From Sphingomonas anseongensis (GTDB taxonomy: Bacteria > Pseudomonadota > Alphaproteobacteria > Sphingomonadales > Sphingomonadaceae): 64,000 nt of DNA. The position numbers and the translations under genes are program-made. The stretch is from the NCBI RefSeq assembly GCF_023516495.1, contig NZ_JAMGBC010000001.1, forward strand, positions 62,001 to 126,000. Direction: 5' to 3'. Every line of letters starts with the position of its first letter. Position 1 is the first letter of the stretch. Shown one piece after another: positions 7,871-16,735 of this stretch. Below the pieces are notes generated by a model. The model did no database searches and was not told the DNA's origin. It was given only the letters and a program-made list of their open reading frames with translations.

Positions 7871-10096
7871 ATGGCCGAAGCTCAGACCGATTCCTTCATT
7901 GAAACGCCGTTCGATGCCGCCCTCTCGGAGCGCTATCTCGTCTATGCACTATCGACGATCACCGCTCGCTCGCTCCCAGACGTCCGTGACGGGCTGAAGC
8001 CCGTCCACCGTCGTCTATTGTGGGCCATGCGCCTGCTCCGGCTGGACCCGGCCGGAGCCTACAAGAAGTCGGCGCGCGTCGTCGGCGACGTGATCGGCAA
8101 ATATCACCCGCACGGCGACGCCTCCGTCTACGACGCGATGGTCCGGCTCGCCCAGGATTTCGCGCTTCGCTACCCTCTGGTGGACGGCCAGGGGAATTTC
8201 GGCAACATCGATGGGGATAACGCCGCCGCCTATCGCTACACGGAAGCCAGACTGACCGCAGTCGCGATGCAGCTGATGGGCGGCGTTGACGAAGGAACCG
8301 TCGACTTCCGGGCAACGTACAATGGGGAAGAGGAGGAGCCGGAGGTTTTCCCGGGCCTGTTCCCCAACCTCCTCGCCAACGGGTCGAGCGGAATTGCGGT
8401 GGGAATGGCGACGTCGATCCCGCCGCACAATGTCAGCGAGCTGATCGACGCCGCGATCCACCTGATAGACGATCCGAAGGCCGAACATTCGGCGCTTATG
8501 GATTTCGTCGCGGGACCGGACTTTCCCACCGGCGGCGTTCTCGTCGACAGCCGCGAGTCAGTCGCGGAGGCTTATGCCACCGGCCGCGGCTCGTTCCGGC
8601 TTCGCGCCTCGATCACTCAGGAAAAGGAAAAGGGCGGGGGCTGGTACCTTCTGGTCAGCGAAATCCCGTATGGGGTGCAGAAGGGCAAGCTGATCGAACA
8701 GATCGCCGCCTTGATCGCGGAAAAGAAGCTGCCGATCCTTTCCGACGTCAAGGATGAGAGCGCCGAGGAAGTCCGGCTGATCCTCGAGCCCAGGAGCCGA
8801 ACGGTCGACCCCGATCTGCTGCTCGAAAGTCTCTACAGGCTCACCGATTTGGAGGTGCGCTTCCCGCTCAACCTCAACGTCCTCGATTCCACCCGCACGC
8901 CGCTCGTGATGAGCTTGAGGGAGACGCTCACCGCCTGGCTCGAATTCCAGTTCCAGGTGCTTGTCCGCAAAAGCCAGGTAAGGATCGGAAAGATCGACGA
9001 CAGGCTGGAGCTCCTTGAAGGCTTCCTGGTCGCTTTCCTCAACCTCGACCGCGTGATCGCAATCATCCGGACCGAGGACGAGCCCAAGCCCATCCTGATG
9101 GAGGAATTCGGGCTTTCGGACCGGCAGGCCGAAGCGATCCTCAACATGCGGTTGAGGAGCCTGCGCAAGCTCGAGGAGATGGAGATCGGGCGCGAGCGGG
9201 ATGCTCTGCGGCTGGAGCGCGACGAGCTCTCAAAACTGGTCGAAAGCCCGGCTCGGCAACGAACCCGGCTCAAGAAAGACCTCGCTTCGGTCAAGGCCAA
9301 GTTCGGCGATAATCGCCGAACGCGGATCGAGGAATCCGCCGTAGCTCGCGAGATCGACTGGTCGGCGATGATCGAAAAGGAGCCGATCACCGTCATCCTG
9401 TCCCAGCGGGGCTGGATCCGGGCGATGAAAGGCCATGTGGCGCTTGAGGAGATCGAGCAACTGAAATGGCGCGAAGGCGACGGGCCGTTCATCCATTTCC
9501 ACGCGCAGACGACGGACAAGCTCGCGCTCTTCGCCGACAACGGCCGCGTCTATACGCTTGGCGGCGACAAGCTTCCGGGTGGCCGCGGCTTCGGCGAGCC
9601 GGTCCGGCTGCAGATCGACCTCGATCCGGACGTGGAGATCGTGAACCTGCTGGTCGCCTCCCCGGCGATGAAGCTGCTCGTCGCATCGTCGGACGGCCGC
9701 GGCTTCATCGCCGCAGCCGAATCCACGCTCGCCGAGACGCGCAAGGGCAAGCAGCTCGTCAACCTGCGCACAGGGTCAAGGCTGGCGCTGATTCGCCCGC
9801 TTCCCGCGGGCGCCGATTCGGTCGCGGTCGTCGGTGAGAACCGCAAGCTCCTCGTCTTCCCCTTGTCGGACCTTCCGGAGCTGGCGAGAGGGCAGGGCGT
9901 CATGCTCCAGCGCTACCGCGACGGCGGCCTGTCGGATGCGGTCGCATTCCGCGAGAGCGACGGCCTGAGCTGGAGCCTCGGCGGCGAAAGCGGCCGAACC
10001 CGCACCGAGACCGACCTGAGCCCGTGGAGGGCGGCGCGTGGAGCGGCGGGCCGGATGCCCCCCGTCGGATTCCCTCGAAGCAACCGTTTTTCCTAG
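7871..10096 (+). CDS. parC: DNA topoisomerase IV subunit A
   Basis: A 741-residue ParC/GyrA-family subunit that cuts and rejoins DNA and, with ParE, decatenates chromosomes. The N-terminal breakage-reunion domain begins [31 protein letters not shown], and the active-site region has [40 protein letters not shown] with the catalytic tyrosine inside [10 protein letters not shown]. The C-terminal half carries beta-pinwheel blades (e.g. [30 protein letters not shown]). It lacks the GyrA-box and is shorter than GyrA, which favours ParC. Transcribed alone, with parE not in the window. The region around the S-V-Y-D residues is the usual quinolone-resistance segment; it reads as wild-type-like. Confidence 0.95.
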   Translation: MAEAQTDSFIETPFDAALSERYLVYALSTITARSLPDVRDGLKPVHRRLLWAMRLLRLDPAGAYKKSARVVGDVIGKYHPHGDASVYDAMVRLAQDFALRYPLVDGQGNFGNIDGDNAAAYRYTEARLTAVAMQLMGGVDEGTVDFRATYNGEEEEPEVFPGLFPNLLANGSSGIAVGMATSIPPHNVSELIDAAIHLIDDPKAEHSALMDFVAGPDFPTGGVLVDSRESVAEAYATGRGSFRLRASITQEKEKGGGWYLLVSEIPYGVQKGKLIEQIAALIAEKKLPILSDVKDESAEEVRLILEPRSRTVDPDLLLESLYRLTDLEVRFPLNLNVLDSTRTPLVMSLRETLTAWLEFQFQVLVRKSQVRIGKIDDRLELLEGFLVAFLNLDRVIAIIRTEDEPKPILMEEFGLSDRQAEAILNMRLRSLRKLEEMEIGRERDALRLERDELSKLVESPARQRTRLKKDLASVKAKFGDNRRTRIEESAVAREIDWSAMIEKEPITVILSQRGWIRAMKGHVALEEIEQLKWREGDGPFIHFHAQTTDKLALFADNGRVYTLGGDKLPGGRGFGEPVRLQIDLDPDVEIVNLLVASPAMKLLVASSDGRGFIAAAESTLAETRKGKQLVNLRTGSRLALIRPLPAGADSVAVVGENRKLLVFPLSDLPELARGQGVMLQRYRDGGLSDAVAFRESDGLSWSLGGESGRTRTETDLSPWRAARGAAGRMPPVGFPRSNRFS

Positions 10097-10113
10097 GCGT
10101 TGAACCAAGAAAA

Positions 10114-10172
10114 TTGACCCCGGTTAACAACTGGGATTTCGGGGCTTCGGATACTTTGAATTAACCCCGGTT
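10114..10172 (+). promoter_or_regulatory. direct repeat TTRACCCCGGTT upstream of the c-di-GMP gene
   Basis: Two near-identical 12-mers, TTGACCCCGGTT at 10114-10125 and TTAACCCCGGTT at 10161-10172, start 47 bases apart in the short gap before the EAL gene. The second ends 17 bases ahead of the ATG. They could be a repeated regulator site. Seen directly; the regulatory role is inference. Confidence 0.35.
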
Positions 10173-10189
10173 CCTTCATACCCGCGGCG

Positions 10190-11941
10190 ATGCAGCTAGC
10201 CGAACAGCGTAGCGGGATGCAGGCCCGAACGCGCCGGAGCGATTCGCCCGGGGCTGTGCCCATGCGCGCCGGGTCCGACGACGCCGGATTCCTTGAGGCG
10301 CTTCCGATAGCTGCCGGAATCTTCACGCTCAACGCGGACAAGCTTTGGGTGCTCGCCGTCAACCGCCGTTTCTTCGAGCTGGCCGGCTGTCACGGTTCGC
10401 ATGGCGAGTTCGCGGACGTATTTCGGCAATATGCCGAGGGCGAAGGTGGTGCGTTCATTCGCGCATACCTCGACGCCAAGGGAGACGCCGCCGACGAACT
10501 GGACCTGGTTGACGGTGACGGGCCGAGCAGTCGCTTTCTGAAGATCAAACTGGCCCCTGTCGGCGCGCTGGCGGACGGGACCCCGCGCTGCCTGGTCAGC
10601 GTCGTCGACCGGACCGTCGAGGTACAGGCGGAAAACGCTCTTCGTGCGGAGATGCTTCGCGACAGCCTGACCGGTCTTCCGAACCGGGTCGCGTTTACCG
10701 AAGAGATCGAGCGGACGGGTTCGAACGACGTCGAGGAGCACCGCCACGCCGTGCTGGTGGTCGACGTTCTGCGCTTCAGCCGGATCAACGAAAGCGTCGG
10801 AAGCATCGCCGGCGACGAGCTTTTGATCACCTTCGCCCGGCGGTTGATGTCGGCGCTGCGGGGCGGCGACGTGCTGGCCCGGACTGGAGGCAACGAATTC
10901 GGGATTTTGGTATCGCTTCGCCGCGGAATCGAGGATGCACTGACCGCCGCCGAGCGCATCCAGGACGTGATGAACGCGCCCTTCCACATCAGCGAGCTCG
11001 ACATAAGAGTGGAGTGCGCGATCGGTGTCGCTTTGATGCAGCGCGACCAGGATTCGGAGGAGCTGTTCCGGAACGCCCAGTTCGCAGTCAAGCAGGCAAA
11101 GCAGACCGGCAGGCCGCAAATCTACGAGCCGAAGGAGGCAAGCCTCGCGCGCCATCGCTTTTCCATTGAAACTGAGCTTCGCCGCGCGCTCGACAAGGAC
11201 CAGCTCAACCTCTTCTACCAGCCGCTGATTGACCTGAAGTCGGGCGAAGTCGCCGGCTTCGAGGCGCTGGCGCGGTGGAATCACCCCGACCGCGGGGAAA
11301 TCTCGCCTATCGAATTCATCCCGGTTGCCGAGGAATCGGGCTTGATCCTGCAGCTCGGCCGGTGGGCGATGCACAAGGCGCTTCACACCCTGGCAGATTG
11401 GGACAAGGACGCCGGCGCGCCGCTGCCCGCCTATGTCGCAGTCAATCTTTCGGCGATCCAGGTCGCCCGCGACGACGTCTCGGGCATGGTTGCCGAGGCG
11501 TTGCGCTCGAGCGGCGTGAGCGGTGACCGGCTGACGCTGGAGCTTACGGAAAGCGCGATCATCCAGGATCCCGGCAGGGCGACCCGCGTCTTCGAGGCCC
11601 TGAAGGCGCTGCGCACGACGGTGGCGATGGACGATTTCGGGACCGGCTATTCGAACCTCGCTTATTTGCAGCGGCTCCCGATCGACGTCCTTAAGATCGA
11701 CAAGAGCTTCGTTTCCGGAATGATGGTGGACAGCGACTCCGTCGCCATCGTCCGAGCCATCCTCAGCCTCGCCGACGCGCTCGGGATGTCGACCACTGCA
11801 GAGGGCATCGAAACCGTGGAGCTTGCGACGACCCTCGCGACGCTGGGCTGTTCAAGCGGCCAGGGCTTTTACTTTGCCAGGCCCCTCGACGACAGCGCGG
11901 CTCTGGAATTTTGGAAATCCCGCCGCCGAAGCCGCGGATAG
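10190..11941 (+). CDS. cyclic-di-GMP phosphodiesterase with PAS-like, degenerate GGDEF and EAL domains
   Basis: A 583-residue soluble signalling protein. A PAS-like sensor region covers about residues 30-140 (GIFTLNADKLWVLAVNRRFFEL). The GGDEF domain follows; its active site reads GGNEF at 233-237, with Asn at the metal-binding position, while the inhibitory RxxD site (RGGD, 224-227) is kept. The C-terminal EAL domain has E-A-L at 358-360, NLSAIQ, ELTES, DDFGTGYSNL, KIDKSFV, AEGIET and QGFYFARPL, i.e. all usual metal and catalytic residues. It is therefore expected to hydrolyse c-di-GMP and not make it; the GGDEF part may bind GTP or c-di-GMP as a regulator, as in Caulobacter PdeA. Monocistronic, with a repeated sequence upstream. 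Confidence 0.93.
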   Translation: MQLAEQRSGMQARTRRSDSPGAVPMRAGSDDAGFLEALPIAAGIFTLNADKLWVLAVNRRFFELAGCHGSHGEFADVFRQYAEGEGGAFIRAYLDAKGDAADELDLVDGDGPSSRFLKIKLAPVGALADGTPRCLVSVVDRTVEVQAENALRAEMLRDSLTGLPNRVAFTEEIERTGSNDVEEHRHAVLVVDVLRFSRINESVGSIAGDELLITFARRLMSALRGGDVLARTGGNEFGILVSLRRGIEDALTAAERIQDVMNAPFHISELDIRVECAIGVALMQRDQDSEELFRNAQFAVKQAKQTGRPQIYEPKEASLARHRFSIETELRRALDKDQLNLFYQPLIDLKSGEVAGFEALARWNHPDRGEISPIEFIPVAEESGLILQLGRWAMHKALHTLADWDKDAGAPLPAYVAVNLSAIQVARDDVSGMVAEALRSSGVSGDRLTLELTESAIIQDPGRATRVFEALKALRTTVAMDDFGTGYSNLAYLQRLPIDVLKIDKSFVSGMMVDSDSVAIVRAILSLADALGMSTTAEGIETVELATTLATLGCSSGQGFYFARPLDDSAALEFWKSRRRSRG

Positions 11942-12009
11942 CGCGTCGAAAACCGAAAAGCTCGCAGGGCGAGTTGCAACGTGCGGCGAAATGCCGTGAA
12001 CGCAGCGCT

Positions 12010-13791
12010 ATGGCCAGCATTTCAGCAAACTCTCCGCCCCGGCGTCTCGCCGACCATAGCGCCGACTACCGGATGCTCCTTCTTGCCGCGATGGCCATCG
12101 TGGCGGGCACTGGCGGGGCCATTGGCGCATGGGTCCTGCTGAAGCTGATAGCCCTCGCCACGAACCTGTTCTGGTACGGACGGCTGTCGGCGGACTCTAC
12201 GGACATCGTCTCGGACAGCATCGCACTGATCGTGATTGTCCCTGTCGCGGGTGGACTCATCGTCGGCCTGATGGCGCGCTTCGGATCCGACAAGATCCGC
12301 GGCCACGGAATCCCGGAAGCAATTGAAACGATCCTGTTCGGTGAAAGCCGGCTGTCGCCGAAGGTGGCTCTTCTCAAGCCGATTTCCTCGGCGGTTTCGA
12401 TCGGAAGCGGTGGGCCGTTCGGCGCCGAGGGGCCGATCATCATGACAGGCGGAGCCATCGGCTCGCTGTTCGCCCAGATGTTCCGCCTGAGCGCCGCCGA
12501 ACGCAAGACGCTCCTCGTCGCGGGTGCGACGGCAGGAATGACGGGAATTTTCGGAACTCCGATTGCCGCTGTCATGCTGGCCGTCGAGGTGCTCCTGTTC
12601 GAATGGAAGCCGCGAAGCTTCGTACCGGTGGTCGTCGCCGTTCTCGTTTCGCTTGCCTGGCGGCCGCTACTCATCGGCGGCGGCCCGATGTTTCCCTTTG
12701 CGGCGCCGACTCCGCCCGGCAGCTCCGCGGTCGCCATCGCGGCCGGCCTCGGCCTCGCCACGGGTGTTCTGGCGGCGCTTCTGTCGGTGCTCCTCTACGC
12801 GGTAGAGGACGGGTTCCACCGGCTGCCCGTCCATTGGATGTGGTGGCCGGCAATCGGTGCGGTGGGCGTTGCCCTCGGGGGACTGGTCAACGTCCATGTG
12901 CTTGGCGCGGGATATGGAAATATCCAGGCGCTGCTCGACGGAAATGTCGCGGTCCGGCTCGTCGTCGCCTTGCTGGTGATCAAGGCGGCCGTGTGGCTCG
13001 TCGCGCTTGGTTCGGGGACCTCGGGCGGAATCCTCGCACCGTTGCTGATCATCGGGGGAGCGGCCGGTTTCCTGTTCGGCCAGGTCTTGCCCGGTGACCC
13101 GGGCTTTTGGGCGATGGTCGGTATGGCGGGGATCATGAGCGGAGCGATGCGGGCGCCGCTCACCGGAGCGCTGTTTGCAGCGGAGCTGACGAACCATATG
13201 GGCGCGCTTCCAGAAACCATCGCCGCCTCGGCGACCGCTTACGCGGTGAGCGTCCTGATGATGCGCCGGTCGATCCTCACCGAGAAGATCGCGCGCCGCG
13301 GCCGGCACATCCTGCAGGAATATTCGATCGATGCGCTGGAGTTCCAACAGGCCGGGCAGCTGATGACCCGCGATCCTGCGACCCTCCCCGGCGATATGAC
13401 GATCGGCGACGCAGTCCGCTTCTTCGAGCAGCAGGCCGAGCACCGCTCGTATCCCGTCGTTGACCCGGCCGAGCGGCTGGTCGGGCTCGTATCGCGAACC
13501 GATGCGCTTCGCTGGCAGATTGCGAAGCGAAGCGAGGGGCGCCTCGCGGAAGCCCTGTCGGACGCATCGACCCAATATGCTTTCCCGGACACGCCGTGCG
13601 GCCAGGTGGCGGACATGATGGTGGAATCGGGTGTCGGGCGAGTCCCGATCGTCGATCACGAAAGCCGCCGGGTCGTCGGCATAATCTCACGCCAGGACCT
13701 GTTGAAGGTCAGGTCCGGTCAGAAACGGGTGGAAAAGGCGAGGTCGCGGGGCAAGCGGCGGCCGGCTATTGATAATCCGCGGTTACGTTGA
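12010..13791 (+). CDS. ClC family chloride channel/antiporter with C-terminal CBS pair
   Basis: A 593-residue membrane protein. The ClC signature blocks are present: GSGGPFGAEGPI (gating Glu at residue 140), GSGTSGGILAP, and GIMSGAMRAPLTGALFAAELT. A Glu at residue 198 (LLFEWKPRSFVPV) falls where the internal proton glutamate sits in E. coli ClcA, which suggests a Cl-/H+ antiporter rather than a pure channel. Two CBS motifs follow from about residue 450 (LMTRDPATLPGDMTIGDA, and QVADMMVESGVGRVPIVD), which usually bind adenine nucleotides. ATG 12010 is chosen because an earlier ATG (11911) would overlap the preceding gene and add a basic leader. The 3' end overlaps the convergent DUF4402 gene by 26 bases. 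Confidence 0.92.
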   Translation: MASISANSPPRRLADHSADYRMLLLAAMAIVAGTGGAIGAWVLLKLIALATNLFWYGRLSADSTDIVSDSIALIVIVPVAGGLIVGLMARFGSDKIRGHGIPEAIETILFGESRLSPKVALLKPISSAVSIGSGGPFGAEGPIIMTGGAIGSLFAQMFRLSAAERKTLLVAGATAGMTGIFGTPIAAVMLAVEVLLFEWKPRSFVPVVVAVLVSLAWRPLLIGGGPMFPFAAPTPPGSSAVAIAAGLGLATGVLAALLSVLLYAVEDGFHRLPVHWMWWPAIGAVGVALGGLVNVHVLGAGYGNIQALLDGNVAVRLVVALLVIKAAVWLVALGSGTSGGILAPLLIIGGAAGFLFGQVLPGDPGFWAMVGMAGIMSGAMRAPLTGALFAAELTNHMGALPETIAASATAYAVSVLMMRRSILTEKIARRGRHILQEYSIDALEFQQAGQLMTRDPATLPGDMTIGDAVRFFEQQAEHRSYPVVDPAERLVGLVSRTDALRWQIAKRSEGRLAEALSDASTQYAFPDTPCGQVADMMVESGVGRVPIVDHESRRVVGIISRQDLLKVRSGQKRVEKARSRGKRRPAIDNPRLR

Positions 13792-14275
13792 ACGTCCCGA
13801 CATAGGTTCCGCCCGCCGTCGTCCAGTTCACGGTAACCGAGCCGCCGATCGGCACGTTGGTGCCGGGGTTTCCCGAATTGGTCAGAGTCACCGACGGCTT
13901 GCTGTCCGGTACGAGGGTCAGCGTCTTGCTCGAATCCGACTGGTTCACGAGAGTGACGTTGGGGACGTTCATCACCACGGTTTGCGAGTTGGTTCCGGCG
14001 ACATTGTATATCGCAACCTGGGTCGCTCCGGAGCAGGTGACGTTCGCGGGGCAGGTGAGGACTCCGCCCTGAGACAGGCGGACGACCGCTCCCGACCAGT
14101 TGCCCGGCCCCAGAACGATGGTCCCGAGATCGAAATCCTGGCGTTTCTCGATGGCGAGCGGCTTGACGACCTTGGCCTGTACCTGCGCGTTGACGGTCGC
14201 GGCTTCGGCGCGCGCGCCGGCGACAGCCGCGAAGGCGGCTGCGACGGCAGCAACACTGGCAAGGCGCAGCCCCAC
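13766..14275 (-). CDS. DUF4402 domain secreted protein
   Basis: A 169-residue exported protein. GTG 14275 is preceded by GGAGG at a seven-base distance and gives a signal peptide MGLRLASVAAVAAAFAAVAG..; a GTG at 14302 would add nine charged residues. The mature part reads Q.KVVKPLAIEKRQDFDLGT then ..PG..SGAVVRLS and a C-terminal beta-rich segment NPGTNVPIGGSVTVNW..GTY.G.F.VTADYQ, the pattern of DUF4402 proteins. These are beta-sandwich exported proteins of unknown function, sometimes linked to fimbria-like chaperone-usher loci. Here it stands alone, between cca and the ClC gene. The sequence CPANVTC could form a disulphide. Confidence 0.88.
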   Translation of the reverse strand: MGLRLASVAAVAAAFAAVAGARAEAATVNAQVQAKVVKPLAIEKRQDFDLGTIVLGPGNWSGAVVRLSQGGVLTCPANVTCSGATQVAIYNVAGTNSQTVVMNVPNVTLVNQSDSSKTLTLVPDSKPSVTLTNSGNPGTNVPIGGSVTVNWTTAGGTYVGTFNVTADYQ

Positions 14276-14327
14276 TTCTTCGCCTCCACGGTCGCGGCCC
14301 ACATCCGGAGATGGTGACCGCGCAATT

Positions 14328-14341
14328 AACCGTGAGCGGTT
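14328..14341. promoter_or_regulatory. short inverted repeat upstream of the DUF4402 gene
   Basis: AACCG-tgag-CGGTT, about 52 bases before the GTG of the DUF4402 gene and 25 bases past the cca stop. Could be an operator or part of a terminator for cca; there is no T-run, so an operator is slightly favoured. Weak evidence. Confidence 0.25.
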
Positions 14342-14365
14342 TACCTGCGGCGAATTGAAGGCTGG

Positions 14366-15556
14366 TTAACGGGAGTTGGCGGCAAGGGCGTCGGAAACGA
14401 TCGCTTCCAGCTCGCTTCCGCCGGGAAATCCACTCTCGATCCAGCGGTCCTCGATGTGCCGCAACGTGCGCGAGACGTCCGGGCCTTCCGTGAGCCCGCG
14501 CTTGATGAGCGCGCCGCCGGTGACCGGGAGACGCGGCGGGCTCCACTGTTCGATTGTCCGCGCCTCTTGCGGCTGGCCGGCAAGGAGGAGGCGGTCGACG
14601 GCGCATTCTGTGCTGAGGCGATAGGCAGTCTCATAAGGATCGTGGCGGGCCGGCTCCACCGCGCAGGCGACCCGCTTCCTGGCCCGGTTGGAAAGCTTAA
14701 GCCGCGCCGTGACGGCGGCGGCGATCTCAGGATTGCGCGGGAGAAGGGCGGCGAGGCGGCGAAGCGGCTCGCCTTCGATCGCGGCCTCGATTTCCGCGCG
14801 GATGAGAGCATCGAGCGCCGCCCATGCCGTTTCGCCAATCTCAGGGAGGACCGGGTTGAGGATCTTGCGCTCGAGCATGACCCGCACCGTCGCCACGGGC
14901 TCGTCCACCGAGAGAAGCTTCAACAGCTCGTCCGCTATCCGCTCGCGAGACAGGGCCATCAGGTCCTTCGCCCGCTCGGTGCAAGCGCCGAGCGCCGCCT
15001 CGTCCGGCTCGCCGCGCCCGAAGCGAGCGTGAAAGCGAAAGAAGCGGAGGATGCGGAGGTGATCCTCGGCGATCCGCTCGAACGGGTCGCCGATGAACCG
15101 CACCCGCCGGACTTCGAGGTCGGCAAGCCCGCCGAAATAATCGAAGATTTCCCCGCTGACCGGATCGGCCATCAGCGCGTTGATCGTGAAGTCGCGCCGG
15201 GCTGCGTCCTCTTCCCAATTGTCGGAGAAAGCGACCGTCGCGTGCCGCCCGAACGTCTCGATGTCGCGCCGCAGGGTCGTCACTTCATAGGGATGGCCGT
15301 CGCTGACTGCGGTGACTGTACCGTGCTCGATTCCCGTCGGCACGGCCTTGATCCCGGCGGCCTGGAGCCGCTCGACCACCTCCTCCGGGCGAAGCCGCGT
15401 CGCCAGGTCGACATCGCTGACTGGCAGGCGAAGAAGCTCGTCTCGAACCGCGCCGCCGACATAGCGAGTCAGGCCCTCGTCGGAACCGAGCGCATCGAGC
15501 AGCTTGGCCATGCCGCGCCGCTTCCGCCAACGTTTGGCGTCGAGCTTCACATCCAT
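14366..15556 (-). CDS. cca: CCA tRNA nucleotidyltransferase / poly(A) polymerase family protein
   Basis: A 396-residue class II nucleotidyltransferase expected to add or repair the CCA end of tRNAs. The head domain has RYVGGAVRDELL (GG motif, 34-39) and the metal-binding DVD at 48-50, then HGTV, RRDFTINALM and the FDYFGGLADLE / RFIGDPFERIAEDHLRILRFFRFHARFG block typical of alphaproteobacterial Cca. The start overlaps the end of the Nudix gene by ten bases, and DUF1285-Nudix-cca forms a three-gene operon also typical of sphingomonads. Poly(A) polymerase activity cannot be excluded from sequence alone, but family size and organisation favour CCA addition. Confidence 0.93.
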   Translation of the reverse strand: MDVKLDAKRWRKRRGMAKLLDALGSDEGLTRYVGGAVRDELLRLPVSDVDLATRLRPEEVVERLQAAGIKAVPTGIEHGTVTAVSDGHPYEVTTLRRDIETFGRHATVAFSDNWEEDAARRDFTINALMADPVSGEIFDYFGGLADLEVRRVRFIGDPFERIAEDHLRILRFFRFHARFGRGEPDEAALGACTERAKDLMALSRERIADELLKLLSVDEPVATVRVMLERKILNPVLPEIGETAWAALDALIRAEIEAAIEGEPLRRLAALLPRNPEIAAAVTARLKLSNRARKRVACAVEPARHDPYETAYRLSTECAVDRLLLAGQPQEARTIEQWSPPRLPVTGGALIKRGLTEGPDVSRTLRHIEDRWIESGFPGGSELEAIVSDALAANSR

Positions 15557-16128
15557 TGCAGCCGCCGAGACAGGTTAACCAGCATCGCGGCCGTCGCCCC
15601 CCAGATTCGCCTGCCGTTCCATCCGATCTGCCAGTAGCGGCGCTCGAGCCCGGCGAAAACCGCAGTCTCGACTTGCTGGTTGGTGGCATCGAGCAGGTAG
15701 GCGAGCGGCGCTTCGAACCAGTCGGCCACTTCATGCTCGTGCGGCCGCAGCGGAAGTTCTGGAGGAACCACCCCGATGACGGGCGTCACGACATAGCCCG
15801 TGACCGTGCGATATTCGTCAAGCCGGCCGGCAAGCTCCACCAGCGCCGGGTCGAGCCCGAGCTCTTCGTGTGCCTCACGGAGCGCCGCAGCGACCGGCTC
15901 CTCGCCCTCGTCGAGGCGGCCCCCGGGAAAGGCGATCTGGCCGGCGTGGGTACGCAAATGCTCTCGCCGGACGGTGAGAATCACGCCGGGATCGGCGCGG
16001 TCGGTGATCGCTATGAGAACGGCCGCGGGCAGGCTTGCGAGCGCGCGCTGCTCTGGCAGATCGCCCGGGAGCGGCGGAAGCTTCGCCGGCTCGGCGAGTG
16101 CGTCGCGAATTCGCTCGGCAAGTGTCAC
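15547..16128 (-). CDS. Nudix hydrolase, CoA pyrophosphatase type (NudL-like)
   Basis: A 193-residue hydrolase with the Nudix box G-x5-E-x7-REUxEExGU (PGGRLDEGEEP then AALREAHEELGL) and the preceding LRTHAGQIAFPGG, which matches the CoA pyrophosphatase subfamily (family signature near LLxxR...hxGqvaFPGG). The likely reaction is cleavage of CoA or acyl-CoA to 4'-phosphopantetheine and 3',5'-ADP. GTG 16128 overlaps the DUF1285 stop as GTGA and yields a start VTLAERIRDAL; an ATG at 16164 is possible but would overlap more. Second gene of the DUF1285-Nudix-cca operon. Confidence 0.9.
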   Translation of the reverse strand: MTLAERIRDALAEPAKLPPLPGDLPEQRALASLPAAVLIAITDRADPGVILTVRREHLRTHAGQIAFPGGRLDEGEEPVAAALREAHEELGLDPALVELAGRLDEYRTVTGYVVTPVIGVVPPELPLRPHEHEVADWFEAPLAYLLDATNQQVETAVFAGLERRYWQIGWNGRRIWGATAAMLVNLSRRLQWM

Positions 16129-16691
16129 TTCGGTTCCAGCGGAAAGAAGCAGCCGTCGCTCCACACGCCGGGCGGGTCCTCGCCTTCCGCCAGGGCGATT
16201 TCTGCAAGCTCGTAATAGAGTGTGCGCGACAGCTCCGCTTCAAGGCCGTGCCTGACGTCCACTCGAGGTGACGGGCCACGGCCAGCCTCGACCACCGACA
16301 GCCGGTGCTTGGGACCGACGATGACTGCGTCGCCGCTGTTGAGCTTGAGCGCGATTCGCCGCTCGCGGCCGTGGCCTTCACAGTGCATCTCGACCGCTCG
16401 GAAGGCCGTCGACTCGACGTCGATGCCCAGCTTCTCGACCGGCGTGACCAACACATGCGTGCCGTCGCGCTCGCGCCTCAGGATCGTCGAGAACAGCCGC
16501 ACCATCGCCGGGCGCCCGATCGGCGATCCGTCGTGGAACCAAGTCCCGTCGCGGGCGATGCGCATTCCCGAATGTCCGCACAAAGGCGGATCCCATTTGT
16601 CCACCGGCGGAAGCCTTCGCTCGTCGATTAGCCGCTGGAGCTCCGCCAGGCTCACTCCGTTCAGCTCGATCGGCGGGCGGGTCTCCGGCAT
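16125..16691 (-). CDS. DUF1285 domain protein
   Basis: A 188-residue soluble protein matching DUF1285: KWDPPLCGHSGMRIARDGTW, FHDGSPIGRPAMVRLFSTIL, then YxLVTPVEKLGIDVE. The family fold is described as two beta domains; function unknown. First gene of the operon with the Nudix hydrolase and cca, with a four-base overlap to the next gene. It diverges from the SDR gene at 16736, leaving a 44-base shared promoter region. Confidence 0.92.
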   Translation of the reverse strand: MPETRPPIELNGVSLAELQRLIDERRLPPVDKWDPPLCGHSGMRIARDGTWFHDGSPIGRPAMVRLFSTILRRERDGTHVLVTPVEKLGIDVESTAFRAVEMHCEGHGRERRIALKLNSGDAVIVGPKHRLSVVEAGRGPSPRVDVRHGLEAELSRTLYYELAEIALAEGEDPPGVWSDGCFFPLEPK

Positions 16692-16735
16692 CCCTCTGGA
16701 TTGCGTCGTCGCGGCCGGAATGACAACAGGAGCCC

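Noticed and set aside
13719-14606. 295-residue minus-strand frame over the DUF4402 gene
   Set aside because: Arg/Ala-rich shadow frame; the DUF4402 frame has a proper ribosome site and family pattern.
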